A stretch of 64,000 nucleotides of DNA, from assembly GCF_009674605.1 (NCBI RefSeq), contig NZ_WKJO01000001.1:744001-808000 (forward strand). Direction: 5' to 3'. The stretch comes from Haloferax litoreum. GTDB lineage: Archaea; Halobacteriota; Halobacteria; Halobacteriales; Haloferacaceae. The position numbers were made by a program, and so were the translations under genes. Shown here one piece after another: positions 34,186 through 43,761 of the stretch (its first letter is position 1; every line of letters starts with the position of its first letter). A model generated the notes under the pieces. It had not been told where the DNA came from, ran no database searches, and saw nothing but the letters and a program-made list of their open reading frames with translations.

Positions 34186-34407
34186 ATGTCCGACCGGAGA
34201 GAGGATGGGACGATGACCATCTTCGCGGACCTCGTCTTCGTCGTGTTCGGCGTGGTACTGTTCGTCTTCGCGGAGGACATGCTGTTCGCACGCCGGTTTG
34301 GTCCGATTACCGACGGCGCTCGGTCGTCCGAGACGGGAGGCTACGCCTTCCGCTTTCTCGGAGTCGTCTTCATCGCAGTCGGTGTCGCGAAGCTTCTCGG
34401 GTTCTGA
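34186..34407 (+). CDS. Small two-helix membrane protein
   Basis: The 73-residue product has two hydrophobic helices (IFADLVFVVFGVVLFVFAED and FRFLGVVFIAVGVAKLLGF) with a short polar loop. It follows glnA by 67 bp and has an upstream T/A-rich box (TTATTT near 34143-34148). An internal ATG at 34213 could be the true start, giving 64 residues. No family recognised. Confidence 0.7.
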   Translation: MSDRREDGTMTIFADLVFVVFGVVLFVFAEDMLFARRFGPITDGARSSETGGYAFRFLGVVFIAVGVAKLLGF

Positions 34408-34461
34408 CGAGGCGTAGGGAGCGGCGAGCGACGAAGAGAGAGAAGAGCAAGCGTTCCCGAG

Positions 34462-35406
34462 TCAGTCCGCACGCTGTGCGACGGTGTCGCCGACGAACCG
34501 CATCTGCAACTGCGGTGCGACGAGGATGAACGCGACGACAGCACCGGTCGCGAGCACCACGACCGGAATCGGTGCGTCGAGGGCGTCGGCCGCGACCCAG
34601 AGGCCACCCGCCCCGAAGAACGAGACGAGTGCGACCGGCGGTGACAGCGTGGGGAGCGACTCGTGGTCGCTGAGACGCGACCATCCGACGAAGCCACCGA
34701 GTGCCCCGCCGAGGGCGGCAGCAGCGTTTTCACCGTGGTGCGGGACACCCGTCGCAAAGGTCACCACGAGCGCCAGTACGGCGAGGGCAGCGGCGAGCGC
34801 AAACAGGCGTCGCGGGTCGAGATGACCGAGGGCGTCGTCCGCGGCGGCGATAGTGAAGACTGCCTTCAGGACCACGAGGCCGAGGAAGACGCCGACGACG
34901 ACGTCCACGCCGTAGTGGACGCCGATGACGACGCGGGAGAGCGAGACAGTGCCGACGATTGCTGCGGCAGCGAGGATACGCTTGCGTCGGTCCCACACGT
35001 CGAGGACGACGGCCGCAGCGCCGTAGACGACTGTCGTCCCGAGGGCGTGACCGCTCGGGAACCCGAACCCGTCGTCGGTAGTGAACGAGACGAACAGGTC
35101 GGCCAACGGGTCTGGCCACGCAGGGGCGGCGGCGAGTGCCGCCGTCGGTGGCCGGGGGAGCGCGAATCCGACTTTCAGCGCGGTGACGAGCGCCAGCGAC
35201 CCGAGTGCGAGACCGACGAACGACGCCGCTGTCCGGCGTGGACGTTCGGAGATGTGCGGCCAGCACACCCAGTACAGCGAGGTGAACGCGACGAAGAAGA
35301 ACCACTGGTCGCCGAGTTGGGTGACGAGGCCGAACAGGAAGACGACGACGTCCGGAAGGTCTGTCAGCACCGTCTCACCGACGCCGCGAGTCTGGAGGAG
35401 GAACAT
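34462..35406 (-). CDS. PAP2 family membrane phosphatase
   Basis: The 314-residue polytopic protein has the three-part acid phosphatase signature: KVGFALPRPP (about 78-87), FPSGHALG (about 118-125) and SRVVIGVHYGVD (about 156-167). PAP2 enzymes dephosphorylate lipid phosphates such as phosphatidic acid or isoprenoid diphosphates at the membrane; here dolichyl or archaeal lipid phosphates are plausible substrates. The start is two bases after the stop of the YihY-type gene, so the two form an operon. Confidence 0.9.
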   Translation of the reverse strand: MFLLQTRGVGETVLTDLPDVVVFLFGLVTQLGDQWFFFVAFTSLYWVCWPHISERPRRTAASFVGLALGSLALVTALKVGFALPRPPTAALAAAPAWPDPLADLFVSFTTDDGFGFPSGHALGTTVVYGAAAVVLDVWDRRKRILAAAAIVGTVSLSRVVIGVHYGVDVVVGVFLGLVVLKAVFTIAAADDALGHLDPRRLFALAAALAVLALVVTFATGVPHHGENAAAALGGALGGFVGWSRLSDHESLPTLSPPVALVSFFGAGGLWVAADALDAPIPVVVLATGAVVAFILVAPQLQMRFVGDTVAQRAD

Positions 35407-35408
35407 GA

Positions 35409-36752
35409 TTAGCCCCGACGTTCACGGACCGCGTCCACGGCGCGTCCGGGGACGCCGAGTACGTTCAGGCCGATGCCGAACATGACGAACAGGACGTAGA
35501 GCCCCAGCGTCGACAGGAAGATGATGAGCATCGCGATGACCGCGATGAGGTCCGACTGGAGGTAGTAGAACGCGCCGAGGGTGAGGACGACGCCGTAGAG
35601 GAGGACGAGATACGGTCCCCAGCCACGGGCTTTCCCACGGCGCACCCGACGGCGAACGTACCGCTTCAACTCTTCTTCGAGTTTCGGCTTCTCGACAGTC
35701 CGTTCGGTTACGTCGGCCTCGAACGCATCGAGGTCCGCACGGAGTTCTTCGACCTGCGATTCCAACTCCTCGATATCGGGAGCGCCGCGCGGAGAGACGG
35801 ACGCACCGGCAGACTCGTCGTCACCGGCGTCGTCGCCCGTCCGCGGACCATCTGTGTCACCTCGGTCGTCGCTCATATCCGTATGAGCATCATGTCGGCC
35901 TCCCGTATGTTGTACCTGCCGGTCCACTGCGCCCAGTCCCCCCGACCTGTCGCCCGGTTCCGAGGGACTGTCTTCACCGACGACGCCCGCGAGGACGGCG
36001 TTGATGACAGCACCGGAGAGGAGCGTGAGTCCGGAGAAGTAAAACCACGTCACGAGGAGTAAAATGGACCCCAGTGCCCCCGCGACAGACGCCCCGGCGA
36101 TTTGCGCGTAGATACCGAATCCGATTCCGAGGAGTGTCCACGCGATGGCCGCAAAAATCGTCCCCGGAACGACCTGTCGTGGGGTGAGACCGGCGTCCGG
36201 AAAGACGTAGTAGAGGGGGAAGAACGCGGCACAGAGCGTGAGTAAGAGGAGAAGCGGCGAGAAGAACTCGATAAATGGGACGTTGAGAAGGCCGAGGGCG
36301 AGGGTCAAGACGGCGACGCCAATCGTCCCGACACCGATGCTCACGAGGGCGACGGTGCCATCGCGTACTTGGTCGAGGATACCGCCTGCTTCCGAGCCAT
36401 AAATTCTCGAAAAGGCGATGTCGAGTCCGCGGAAGAGTTTCAGCGCACCCCACACGGTGAGGGCGAGACTCACCAACCCGACGCTCCCCTGCCCAGTCTG
36501 GTCGGTGAGGGCCTGTTCGACGAGGTTCTGCCCCGTCGGAACGAGATACTGCTCGATGAGTGCGGTGAGTTGCATCTCGAGTTCTTCGCCGCCGACAGCA
36601 GTGGCGACGAGGACACCGAGGACGAGAAGTGGAATGAGCGAGACGAGCGTGTAGTAGGAGATGCTCGCCGCGAGGAAGGAAATCTCCTTCTCACGAATCG
36701 TGTCGACGACTGACCGTGCGACGGGGACGAGGTTTCGAATCTGTGCGCTCAC
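35409..36752 (-). CDS. YihY/BrkB family membrane protein with coiled-coil insert
   Basis: The 447-residue protein begins at GTG with the YihY motif EKEISFLAASISYYTLVSLI (about residues 21-40) and has about six membrane helices to residue 270. An acidic spacer follows, with a predicted coiled coil (about 325-360; IEELESQVEELRADLDAFEA), then two more helices near the C-terminus. The older name ribonuclease BN is wrong for this family, whose function is unknown. The two extra C-terminal helices after the coiled coil are beyond the usual family length. Confidence 0.88.
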   Translation of the reverse strand: MSAQIRNLVPVARSVVDTIREKEISFLAASISYYTLVSLIPLLVLGVLVATAVGGEELEMQLTALIEQYLVPTGQNLVEQALTDQTGQGSVGLVSLALTVWGALKLFRGLDIAFSRIYGSEAGGILDQVRDGTVALVSIGVGTIGVAVLTLALGLLNVPFIEFFSPLLLLLTLCAAFFPLYYVFPDAGLTPRQVVPGTIFAAIAWTLLGIGFGIYAQIAGASVAGALGSILLLVTWFYFSGLTLLSGAVINAVLAGVVGEDSPSEPGDRSGGLGAVDRQVQHTGGRHDAHTDMSDDRGDTDGPRTGDDAGDDESAGASVSPRGAPDIEELESQVEELRADLDAFEADVTERTVEKPKLEEELKRYVRRRVRRGKARGWGPYLVLLYGVVLTLGAFYYLQSDLIAVIAMLIIFLSTLGLYVLFVMFGIGLNVLGVPGRAVDAVRERRG

Positions 36753-36818
36753 GTATCACGTCAACGACACGGAAGGAAAAGAAACTATCTCGAATCCGGA
36801 TACGAAGGCTCTGCGCCC

Positions 36819-37949
36819 TTACGCTTCGGGGTCGAGATGTGCAGTCGCCTCGCGAATCTCTGCGACAGTCGCGTCCGTCTTGAACGCAGTACCGTGGTAG
36901 TGTGCCGGCGTCGCGTCGAATCCTGCGTCGCGGACGGCGTCGAGGAACACCTCCATCTTCGAGGCGGACCGACCCCAGAGTTTGCAGAGACGATGCTGGT
37001 CGAAGTGCGTCGGCGTGTCGAGTTCGACGGCGAGGGTATCGAGCATGCCACGGGCGCGTTTGGCGGTGCCGAAGTCGTCGGTTACTTCGGCGCGGACGGA
37101 TTCGACGAAGTCGGTGTCGGAGATGGGACCGAGCCAAATCGGGCCTGCTTCGAGAACTCGTGTCGACCCGCAGTTGGAACACGCCTCCGGCGGGTGGGCG
37201 ACGAGGGAATACTCGGCCTCGCGGTGGAGACAGTCCTCACAGTGGTAGACGAACCCGGTCGATTCGAGAAGTTCGTCGGCTTTCGTCGCCCGGTCGTCGA
37301 GTTCGAGGTACGTTCGCGCGTAGTGGCGCGTCGCGTGCGAAAGAATCGGGACGGCGGCCTTGTCGTAGCGGGCGGCGGTTCGGACCATCGCGCCGACGAG
37401 GACGCGGAGGCCCATCTCGGGGTGGTAGTCGGTGTTCTGCGGGACGCACCCGTACTTTCGAATCCCGCTCTTCTGGTGCGCACCGCAGAGTGGTGCGGTG
37501 TCGGTGGCAGTGACGCAGACGAGGTCACGCGTGTTGGCGAACGCCGGGTCGGCGAAGGGGATGGGCGTCCCGAACGGGTCGAGGTCCACCACGTCGAAGA
37601 CGGAGTCGTACATGAGGGCGTTCGCGTTTCGGTGGACCGCTTCGCCGCCGGTGCCGGCGTTGTCGAGGTTCGACTGGGCGAGTTCGACGGCGTCGGCGTC
37701 GAGGTCGGCGCAAGTAACGTCGTACCCTTCGGCGGCGGCGCGGACGCCACGGATGCCAGAGGCGGCCATGGCGTCGAGGTACGATTCGGCGCGGGGTTCG
37801 CGTTCACGGAAGGCCCGGAGGACGGCCACCGTGACGTCTCGGTTCAACTCCTGTGTGGGGTTGTAGAAGACGTCGTCGCCGGTCCCTTCGGACGCCCCGT
37901 CGCGGGCATCGGGCACCTCGATGTCGACGCCTCCCTCGCTCACGTGCAT
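36819..37949 (-). CDS. trm1: tRNA (guanine26-N2)-dimethyltransferase Trm1
   Basis: The 376-residue SAM-dependent enzyme methylates G26 of many tRNAs. Family motifs are [20 protein letters not shown] (about 28-47), the SAM site [14 protein letters not shown] (about 58-71), catalytic DLDPFGTP (about 123-130) and the C-terminal zinc site CEDC...CSNC (about 240-262). The start [10 protein letters not shown] at 37949 fits the family; an extension to 38186 is not credible. The SWIM gene is divergent from it. Confidence 0.94.
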   Translation of the reverse strand: MHVSEGGVDIEVPDARDGASEGTGDDVFYNPTQELNRDVTVAVLRAFREREPRAESYLDAMAASGIRGVRAAAEGYDVTCADLDADAVELAQSNLDNAGTGGEAVHRNANALMYDSVFDVVDLDPFGTPIPFADPAFANTRDLVCVTATDTAPLCGAHQKSGIRKYGCVPQNTDYHPEMGLRVLVGAMVRTAARYDKAAVPILSHATRHYARTYLELDDRATKADELLESTGFVYHCEDCLHREAEYSLVAHPPEACSNCGSTRVLEAGPIWLGPISDTDFVESVRAEVTDDFGTAKRARGMLDTLAVELDTPTHFDQHRLCKLWGRSASKMEVFLDAVRDAGFDATPAHYHGTAFKTDATVAEIREATAHLDPEA

Positions 37950-38076
37950 ACCTCGCGTTCGCCCGCGCGGGGGGAAACCGGTTGCGATGCGGTGCGGCGC
38001 GGTGCAATGCGATACGGAGACGACGAGTCGACACCGCACCGAATGCGTTTTGTCCGGCACCCGCGAACGCGACGAC

Positions 38077-38421
38077 GTGGACACGGTCGACGACTGGCGA
38101 GAAGCACTCGCCGAGGCGGGTCGCCTCTCGCCGCCAATCGTGCAGGCCATCGTCGATGCCCACGGTGACCGGGGCATCAAGGCCATCGAGGCCGTCTCTG
38201 AGCGACGGGTGAAGCGCTACCGCGACTTCGACGTAGTCGTCGGGTACGACGACGAGTACGTGGTCGAAGACCGCGGGTGTACCTGTAAGGACTCGATGTA
38301 CAACCTCGACCCCGACGAAGGCGAGCGCTGTTGGCACGTCATCGCCGTCGACGTGGCCGAGGGGCTAGACGAACTCGACTACCACGACATGTGGTACTCG
38401 GACGTTCGAGAGTTTTTGTGA
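38077..38421 (+). CDS. SWIM zinc finger protein
   Basis: Starting at GTG, the 114-residue product ends with a SWIM domain: C-x-C ([11 protein letters not shown], about residue 69) followed by C-x-H (ERCWHVIAV, about 85). SWIM fingers mediate DNA or protein contacts, often in recombination-associated (Shu-like) proteins and in haloarchaeal small proteins. A helical region precedes it (about 1-40). It may be a DNA-binding accessory factor, but nothing more can be said. It is divergent from trm1. Confidence 0.8.
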   Translation: MDTVDDWREALAEAGRLSPPIVQAIVDAHGDRGIKAIEAVSERRVKRYRDFDVVVGYDDEYVVEDRGCTCKDSMYNLDPDEGERCWHVIAVDVAEGLDELDYHDMWYSDVREFL

Positions 38422-38845
38422 GCGCGGGATGCGGACGGAACCGGAGACGCGTGTTCGATGCTCGGTAGTCGCGACTGTGCCGAGTAGCGTGCGCGCACTC
38501 GGCGCACGATTCTCACGGCGTACCGACCGTCGAGACGAAGCCATGAGACGAACTAAATGATAACTAGCCAACAAGACTAATACGACGTGCGTGGAAGTAC
38601 CAACGCCGGGGTGCCTCTGACAGAAAACGCCGGCGCCATCGCCGGACCGAGATGCCCGCTCGGTCGTGGCGACTTGGTGGTGGGGGGAACTGCCCCATCC
38701 CTTTTGTGCAGAGTTCTCATCGAGAATCCCGAGTTCGAAGACCGGTTGTCGGGAAGCACAGCGTGTCTCAGAGACGACGCTGTCACCGACCCCTGAGAAC
38801 GACCACAACGTTTTCCGAACCACATCTCGAACCCCGGAGCAACTG
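38422..38845 (+). other. Structured intergenic region, possible non-coding RNA
   Basis: This 424-bp gap has no convincing gene. After an AT-rich stretch (38551-38584) it contains a possible two-part stem: outer CGCCA/TGGCG (38634-38638, 38667-38671) and inner GACCGAG/CTCGGTC (38645-38651, 38659-38665). A GGGG-AACTG-CCCC hairpin then a T run (about 38684-38705) resembles a terminator. A second hairpin lies near 38762-38781. These could mark a small RNA of about 100 nt or be chance pairing in GC-rich DNA. Confidence 0.3.
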
Positions 38846-39667
38846 ATGGCTGATTTCGACCTCTCCATCGACGAAAAACGGGTGTACGCGGACAAGTCCG
38901 GCAAGCAGACGGTGTACGTCGCGGCGGAGATGGGCGTCGTGAGCGTCGACGTCTCCGACGACTTGGTCGGCGGGTTCCGCATCGACCACCGCTGTGACCC
39001 ACGGGACGTGGCCGGGTCACCGGGGGAAGTCGCCGTCGCAACCGCCGACGACGTGCTGTTGGTTCAAACGGACGAGTACCACGAACTCGACTTCGGCCCC
39101 GCGACGGCGGTCGGATTCCACCGAAACCGCGTGGTCGCCGCCGCCGAGTCGGGCCGCGTCGCGTACTTCGACGAAGACGGGTGGACGGACCTCGGAAACG
39201 TGGACGACGTCCGCGCCCTCGACGGGAGTCTCGTCGCCGCCGCGGACGGCGTCTACCGCATCGGTGACGACGGTCTGACGCACGTCGGCCTCGACGACGC
39301 ACACGACGTGTCCGACCCGGCGGGTCGCCTCGGCGGTGCCGACGGAACACCGCTCGCCGCAACCGAGTCTGGCCTCTACACCCTCGGAAACGGGTGGATG
39401 GACGCATTCGAGGGGCGAACGACGGTGGTTGCGTCGATGCCGGACGGCCGTGCCCACGCCGTCGGCCCTGACGGCGTCGTCTCGTTCGAAGACGGTGAGT
39501 GGGTCGCTGACCCGATTCCGATGGACGAGACAGTCGTCGGCGTCGCTCACGACGCCCGAGCGACGTACGCCGTGACCGACGCGGGGACGTTCTGCGTGCA
39601 GATGACCGAGGGCGAGTGGCGAACGCAGGTACTCGGGTTGGACGCGGTGGGTGTGGCGGTGCGGTAA
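38846..39667 (+). CDS. HVO_0234-family beta-propeller protein
   Basis: The 273-residue protein is built of repeated short beta-strand units (VYADKSGKQTVYVAAEMGVV, VAVATADDVLLVQTDEYHEL, RVVAAAESGRVAYFDEDGWT and similar) with a recurring GVYR or GLYTLG turn, consistent with a beta-propeller. I recognise it as the family named after Haloferax HVO_0234. No catalytic residues are evident. There is no signal peptide, so it should be cytoplasmic. Function unknown. Confidence 0.85.
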   Translation: MADFDLSIDEKRVYADKSGKQTVYVAAEMGVVSVDVSDDLVGGFRIDHRCDPRDVAGSPGEVAVATADDVLLVQTDEYHELDFGPATAVGFHRNRVVAAAESGRVAYFDEDGWTDLGNVDDVRALDGSLVAAADGVYRIGDDGLTHVGLDDAHDVSDPAGRLGGADGTPLAATESGLYTLGNGWMDAFEGRTTVVASMPDGRAHAVGPDGVVSFEDGEWVADPIPMDETVVGVAHDARATYAVTDAGTFCVQMTEGEWRTQVLGLDAVGVAVR

Positions 39668-39759
39668 GGAGGGGTGTGCATACCCTGAGGCTCGAGTGAA
39701 TTCGGCACTCACCTCTACACAAGACACTTGTCTGATGATTTGCCAGGTTCAGCCGGTAA

Positions 39760-40131
39760 ATGAAACGACGGACCTGTCTCGCTGCAATCCCTACTGTTGT
39801 GGGGTTGAGCGCCGGATGCCTGAGTACGGTTACCGGAACGAGGAGCGTTCCACTAGAACTGTCTAACCAATCTGCTAGGCAGTCCACGTTATCGATTACT
39901 GTGTCGAACGACTCGTCCGGTGAGCAGGTGTTCTCGAACGACATCGAGCTGGAGCCCGGCGAAAGCTCTCAACAGACGATACCGAAACTCAGAACGGATA
40001 TTCGGTATACTCTGACTGCGACCACAGCAGATGGGACGACGGAGAAGAGCCTTATCACCAATCCGACCCAGTCGGTAATGGTCACAATCGAGGGGCATGG
40101 AGATGTGAACGTACGACAGGTCGTGTCGTGA
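39760..40131 (+). CDS. Small lipoprotein with beta-rich domain
   Basis: The 123-residue product has a basic start (MKRRTCLAAIP), a hydrophobic stretch and a lipobox (LSAGC, C20). It should be a membrane-anchored extracellular protein, possibly exported by the Tat route as is common in haloarchaea. The mature part is an all-beta domain (QSTLSITVSNDSSGEQVFSN, SLITNPTQSVMVTIEGHGDV). Base composition is less GC-rich than its neighbours, which suggests an accessory gene. Function unknown. Confidence 0.78.
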   Translation: MKRRTCLAAIPTVVGLSAGCLSTVTGTRSVPLELSNQSARQSTLSITVSNDSSGEQVFSNDIELEPGESSQQTIPKLRTDIRYTLTATTADGTTEKSLITNPTQSVMVTIEGHGDVNVRQVVS

Positions 40132-40278
40132 TTCTCCAACTGCACCGAGAGACACTCACCATATTCGGAACCATATTTCTCTCTCGTTCTACGAATACGA
40201 CAGTACCACGCCGCGACACGCTGACACGCATCGTAGCCGAACGCAACGAAAAGCGGTTTTACCCCCCACGAGAGACGG

Positions 40279-41136
40279 ATGGGTATGCTCGTACCCGGCG
40301 CATCATCACAGGCACTCACGGCCGCACTCGCTTCGGAACTCGGCGAGTCAATCGCGGCCGTCGAGTACGACCGCTTCCCGGACGGGGAGACTCTCGCCGC
40401 GGTTCCCGGTTTCGACGCCGACACCGCCACTATCGTCGCCAGCACCGGCAGCAACGACGCGTACATCGAACTGCTCCAACTCCAAGACGCCGTCCGCGAG
40501 GCCGGCGCCGAAGCGGTCACGACGGTCATCCCGTACATGGGCTACGCCCGACAGGACAAGGCGTTCGAAGTCGGCCACCCCATCTCCGCCCGCGCCGTCG
40601 CCCGCGCCGTGAGTACGTCCACCGACCGCGTCGTCCTCGTCAACCCCCACGAGGACGCCGTCGCCGACTTCTTCGACGTGCCCGTGGACATCGTCGACGC
40701 CGCCGGCCAACTGGCCGAGCCACTCTCCGACCTCCACGAACCACTCTTCCTCTCGCCGGACTCGGGTGCTATCGACATCGCCGAAACCGTCCGTGACGCC
40801 TACGGCGAAGGCGAGACGGACTACTTCGAGAAGGTGCGCCTCTCCGGAACGGAAGTCGAGATTACGCCGAGCGAGACCGACTTCGAGGGCCGCGACGTGG
40901 TCATCACCGACGACATCATCGCCACCGGGTCGACGATGAGCGAGGCAGTCTCCGTCCTCGCCGACGGCGGTGCCAAGCGCGTCTTCTGTGCCACCGTCCA
41001 CCCACTTCTCGCGCGGAACGCCCGAACGAAACTCTGCCGTGCCGGTATCGAGCGTGTCATCGGTACCGACACCATCGAGTGCGAGGTCAGCGACGTGTCT
41101 GTCGCCCCTGTCGTCGCCGACGCGCTCGAACGCTAG
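40279..41136 (+). CDS. prs: Ribose-phosphate diphosphokinase
   Basis: The 285-residue enzyme makes PRPP from ribose 5-phosphate and ATP for nucleotide, histidine and tryptophan synthesis. Motifs are EYDRFPDGET (about 29-38), YMGYARQDKAFEVGHPISAR (about 90-109) and the PRPP-binding VVITDDIIATGSTM (about 211-224). The short length and motif set match archaeal PRPP synthetases. A second ATG two codons later (40285) is an equally possible start. Confidence 0.95.
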   Translation: MGMLVPGASSQALTAALASELGESIAAVEYDRFPDGETLAAVPGFDADTATIVASTGSNDAYIELLQLQDAVREAGAEAVTTVIPYMGYARQDKAFEVGHPISARAVARAVSTSTDRVVLVNPHEDAVADFFDVPVDIVDAAGQLAEPLSDLHEPLFLSPDSGAIDIAETVRDAYGEGETDYFEKVRLSGTEVEITPSETDFEGRDVVITDDIIATGSTMSEAVSVLADGGAKRVFCATVHPLLARNARTKLCRAGIERVIGTDTIECEVSDVSVAPVVADALER

Positions 41137-41190
41137 CAGACCACACACTCTCTCGCAACGATTTTCTCCTCTCCCCTATCTCGAAGTGCT

Positions 41191-41421
41191 ATGGGACGTT
41201 ACGGAAACCTCGATTACCCACGTCTGGCGAAAGGTGGGCTTGGACTCGGACTCGCACTCTTCCTGTTCGGCGCTATCGGTGCGAAAGTCGCACTGGCGAT
41301 GCACGGCGGACAGCTTCCCGGGTGGGAACGAACGCTGTTCTTCGACGCCGAGTGGATTGGCATCGCGCTCGTCCTCTTTTCGCCCATCATCTTCGGCATC
41401 GTCCTCCCCCTGACGGAGTAA
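41191..41421 (+). CDS. Small two-helix membrane protein
   Basis: The 76-residue protein begins MGRYGNLDYPRLAKGGLGLG and has two hydrophobic segments (about 15-36 and 54-74) separated by a loop with tryptophan and acidic residues. It lies between prs and the UDG gene, 21 bp before the latter, so it may share its transcript. No family recognised. Confidence 0.75.
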   Translation: MGRYGNLDYPRLAKGGLGLGLALFLFGAIGAKVALAMHGGQLPGWERTLFFDAEWIGIALVLFSPIIFGIVLPLTE

Positions 41422-41442
41422 CCGGTCGGTCCACGAATCTCC

Positions 41443-42072
41443 ATGGCCGACCCACAGTTCCCCGACGCCGACGACAGACTCGTCACGGAGAGCGACTGCG
41501 CGCGGTGTCCGGCGTTGGTGGAGTGTCGCAACCGTATCTCGTGGGGCGTCGGACCCAGCGACGCCACGGTGTTGGTCGTCGGCGAAGCACCGGGCGCGGG
41601 CAACCCGGACGCAGAACGCTGGCAAGGCGGCAACTGGACTGGGATGTCCTACACGGCCCAGCACTCGGGGCGACGCATCCGCGAGACGATGGCCACCGTG
41701 GGCTACGAAGACGGCGTGTTCTACACGAACGCGGTCAAGTGCTTCCCCTCGGACGGTGAGGGGTCGAACCGGGCACCCAGCGCGGAGGAGAAGGCGAACT
41801 GTCTCGACCACCTCGTCACCGAACTCGAAACTATCGGTCCCGACGTGGTGATTCCGACCGGTCGCCACGCCACCGAGAGCGTCTTCTCGCTCGACGACAT
41901 CACGCTCGATGGGTTCCTCGATACCGTCCTCGAACCCGTCGAGAGCGACCGGTTCGGCTACACTATCGTCCCACTGCTTCATCCTTCGTACCGGGACGTG
42001 TGGCTCTCACGTTTGGGGTACGAGTTAGACGAGTATTACGACGACTTGGCGCGAGTGTTGCCCGAACGGTAG
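41443..42072 (+). CDS. Uracil-DNA glycosylase superfamily protein (Fe-S type)
   Basis: The 209-residue protein has glycosylase motif A (VVGEAPGAGNPDAE, about 45-58) and motif B (LLHPSYRDV, about 178-186), plus FYTNAVKCFP. Cysteines in CARC (C19/C22 region), KCFP and ANCLDH are placed as in the 4Fe-4S-containing family 4/5 enzymes. It should remove uracil or related damaged bases from DNA. Motif A differs from the usual GEAPGxxE, so the precise family and activity are uncertain. Confidence 0.88.
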   Translation: MADPQFPDADDRLVTESDCARCPALVECRNRISWGVGPSDATVLVVGEAPGAGNPDAERWQGGNWTGMSYTAQHSGRRIRETMATVGYEDGVFYTNAVKCFPSDGEGSNRAPSAEEKANCLDHLVTELETIGPDVVIPTGRHATESVFSLDDITLDGFLDTVLEPVESDRFGYTIVPLLHPSYRDVWLSRLGYELDEYYDDLARVLPER

Positions 42073-42168
42073 AACCGCTATATCCACAGCGGTAGTAGGT
42101 ACCGCGTACCGTTTCCAGCATTGCCCGTCGCATCCAGACGGCACAGAACGGGGAGGCGAGAAGTTCAC

Positions 42169-42885
42169 ATGGACAGGTTCAGGAAACGACTCGCGGAGAC
42201 TCGACAGCAGTACCTTCTATTTGTGCTTCTGTCGCTCGCGATTCTGGGCTGTGCCGGCGTACTGGCCAGCGTGGACCCCTCCCTGTTTCGTCCGTACTTC
42301 GGTGGTCTCGACCCGATGGCCGCGATTCTCGGTGTCTCTCTCCTCGGGATGATACTCGTGACGCTCGTTCTCTCTCGTGGCTGGTTTGCGGTGTACACGC
42401 CCGGCCCCCTCCGAGAACGCCTCAGCCTCGCCGTCATTCTTCCGACCCTCCTCGCTGTGGGGATGATTCTTGTCGATATCGTCGCCGGCCTCCCTGCGGA
42501 CATCAACGTCCCAATCCCGGACTCGGTGCTGTTCTACCCGACGATGGGGTTCGTCGTCGAGATTCTCTTTCATCTCCTTCCGTTCTCGCTTGTCTTTCTC
42601 GTCGTCCCCTCACTGGCCAGCGAACCCGACCGGTCGCTCCGGTTGTGGGTCGTTCTCGTCACAGTCGGACTGCTCGAACCTGCCTTCCAACTCTGGTTCG
42701 GGTTTTCGGAAGCCGTTCCGCTCTGGTCCACGGTGTACGTCGGCCTGAACGTGTTCGCCATCAACCTGACTCAACTGTATCTCTTCGAGCGGTACGACTT
42801 CCTCACGATGTACGCGTTCAGACTGGTCTACTACACCAACTGGCACGTCGTCTGGGGAATCGTTAGACTGGAGATACTGTTTTGA
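42169..42885 (+). CDS. Multi-spanning membrane protein, CPBP-like
   Basis: The 238-residue protein has about seven hydrophobic segments. Conserved-looking polar residues sit within helices: VEILFHLLPFS (E and H), FAINLTQLYLFERYD and YYTNWHVVWG. The spaced E, N/R and H recall CPBP (Abi) intramembrane proteases, but the classical EExxxR motif is absent, so this is a suggestion only. The ATG at 42169 is preferred to an earlier in-frame start at 42121. Confidence 0.7.
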   Translation: MDRFRKRLAETRQQYLLFVLLSLAILGCAGVLASVDPSLFRPYFGGLDPMAAILGVSLLGMILVTLVLSRGWFAVYTPGPLRERLSLAVILPTLLAVGMILVDIVAGLPADINVPIPDSVLFYPTMGFVVEILFHLLPFSLVFLVVPSLASEPDRSLRLWVVLVTVGLLEPAFQLWFGFSEAVPLWSTVYVGLNVFAINLTQLYLFERYDFLTMYAFRLVYYTNWHVVWGIVRLEILF

Positions 42886-43001
42886 CCGTCGAAGCCAGTC
42901 GGTGCCAACTCACAGGACTCGAACGGCGGGTCGAACTGCGCTGTTCGGGACAGAGTATCCTCTCAAAAAATACGTGTCAGAGTGAACCGAAAGGCTCGCA
43001 C

Positions 43002-43502
43002 CTATCCGTTTCCGTTACAGCCCTCGCCCCCAATCGTCGCTGTACCGAAGTTCTTGACCGCGGAGTACGACTTCGCCTGTGGAAGTTTCGCTTTCAGTCC
43101 GGTAATCGAGGTTCCACAGTCGGATTCGGGGAGTTTGACCAACTTTCCAGTCTGGTTCGGGTAGCCGTCGTCTTTGCCTTTGTACCCGGAATGTCTCGGA
43201 CCCACGGTGACGACTCTTCCGTCGAAACTCCCGCCGTTCGAGAGCAGTTTGATTTTCAGCGGACAGTCGAGTTTATTGTCGACCCGAATTGTCGGCTGAG
43301 GAGCGTCTCCGACGTTAGTGGCGTCGACGTCGGAATCGTGGTAATACGGCGGTTCGCACGCCGCCTTGTCCGGTGGACCGTTTCCGTTGTCTTTCGTCGC
43401 TGCTGCTGAACCGACGGCGAACCCACCGACGACTGCTGTCGTCCCCGCCGCTTTGAGGACGCGTCGCCGACTGAGTTCGGTTTTAGTGTCGTGATTTGCC
43501 AT
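43002..43502 (-). CDS. Tat-exported secreted protein of unknown function
   Basis: The 166-residue precursor has a twin-arginine signal (SRRRVLKAAGTTAVVGGFAV, about residues 11-30) and a likely cleavage after the alanine-rich end (GSAAAT). The mature part of about 130 residues is glycine- and lysine-rich with four cysteines (ACEPP, LDCPL, SDCGT and a C-terminal GEGCNGNG), enough for two disulfides. There is no lipobox and no membrane anchor, so it should be released. Its flanks are less GC-rich than the surroundings. Function unknown. Confidence 0.75.
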   Translation of the reverse strand: MANHDTKTELSRRRVLKAAGTTAVVGGFAVGSAAATKDNGNGPPDKAACEPPYYHDSDVDATNVGDAPQPTIRVDNKLDCPLKIKLLSNGGSFDGRVVTVGPRHSGYKGKDDGYPNQTGKLVKLPESDCGTSITGLKAKLPQAKSYSAVKNFGTATIGGEGCNGNG

Positions 43503-43761
43503 CGTTCGTGCTCCATACCCCGAGGAATTCCGCTCCTCTGGGCAAAGAAATGTATTTCGAACATCAGTATAAATCCTATTTGGATTCTGACAGAAATTCG
43601 GCGTAGATTGAGTATCGAGACAGACATTCGATAGTAAGACGAACTCACTAAGCAGTACCAATCATCGAGACGAGTCTGGTTCGTCCGGCCATCTCGGTGG
43701 ACAGAACGATAATCACCAATCTGTCCGAACTTTCTTTTCCTCGGAAATCGACGTACAATCC

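Noticed and set aside
38587-38796. A 69-residue plus-strand frame in the gap before the HVO_0234-family gene
   Set aside because: Lacks a good promoter spacing and typical acidic composition; the region looks structured rather than coding.
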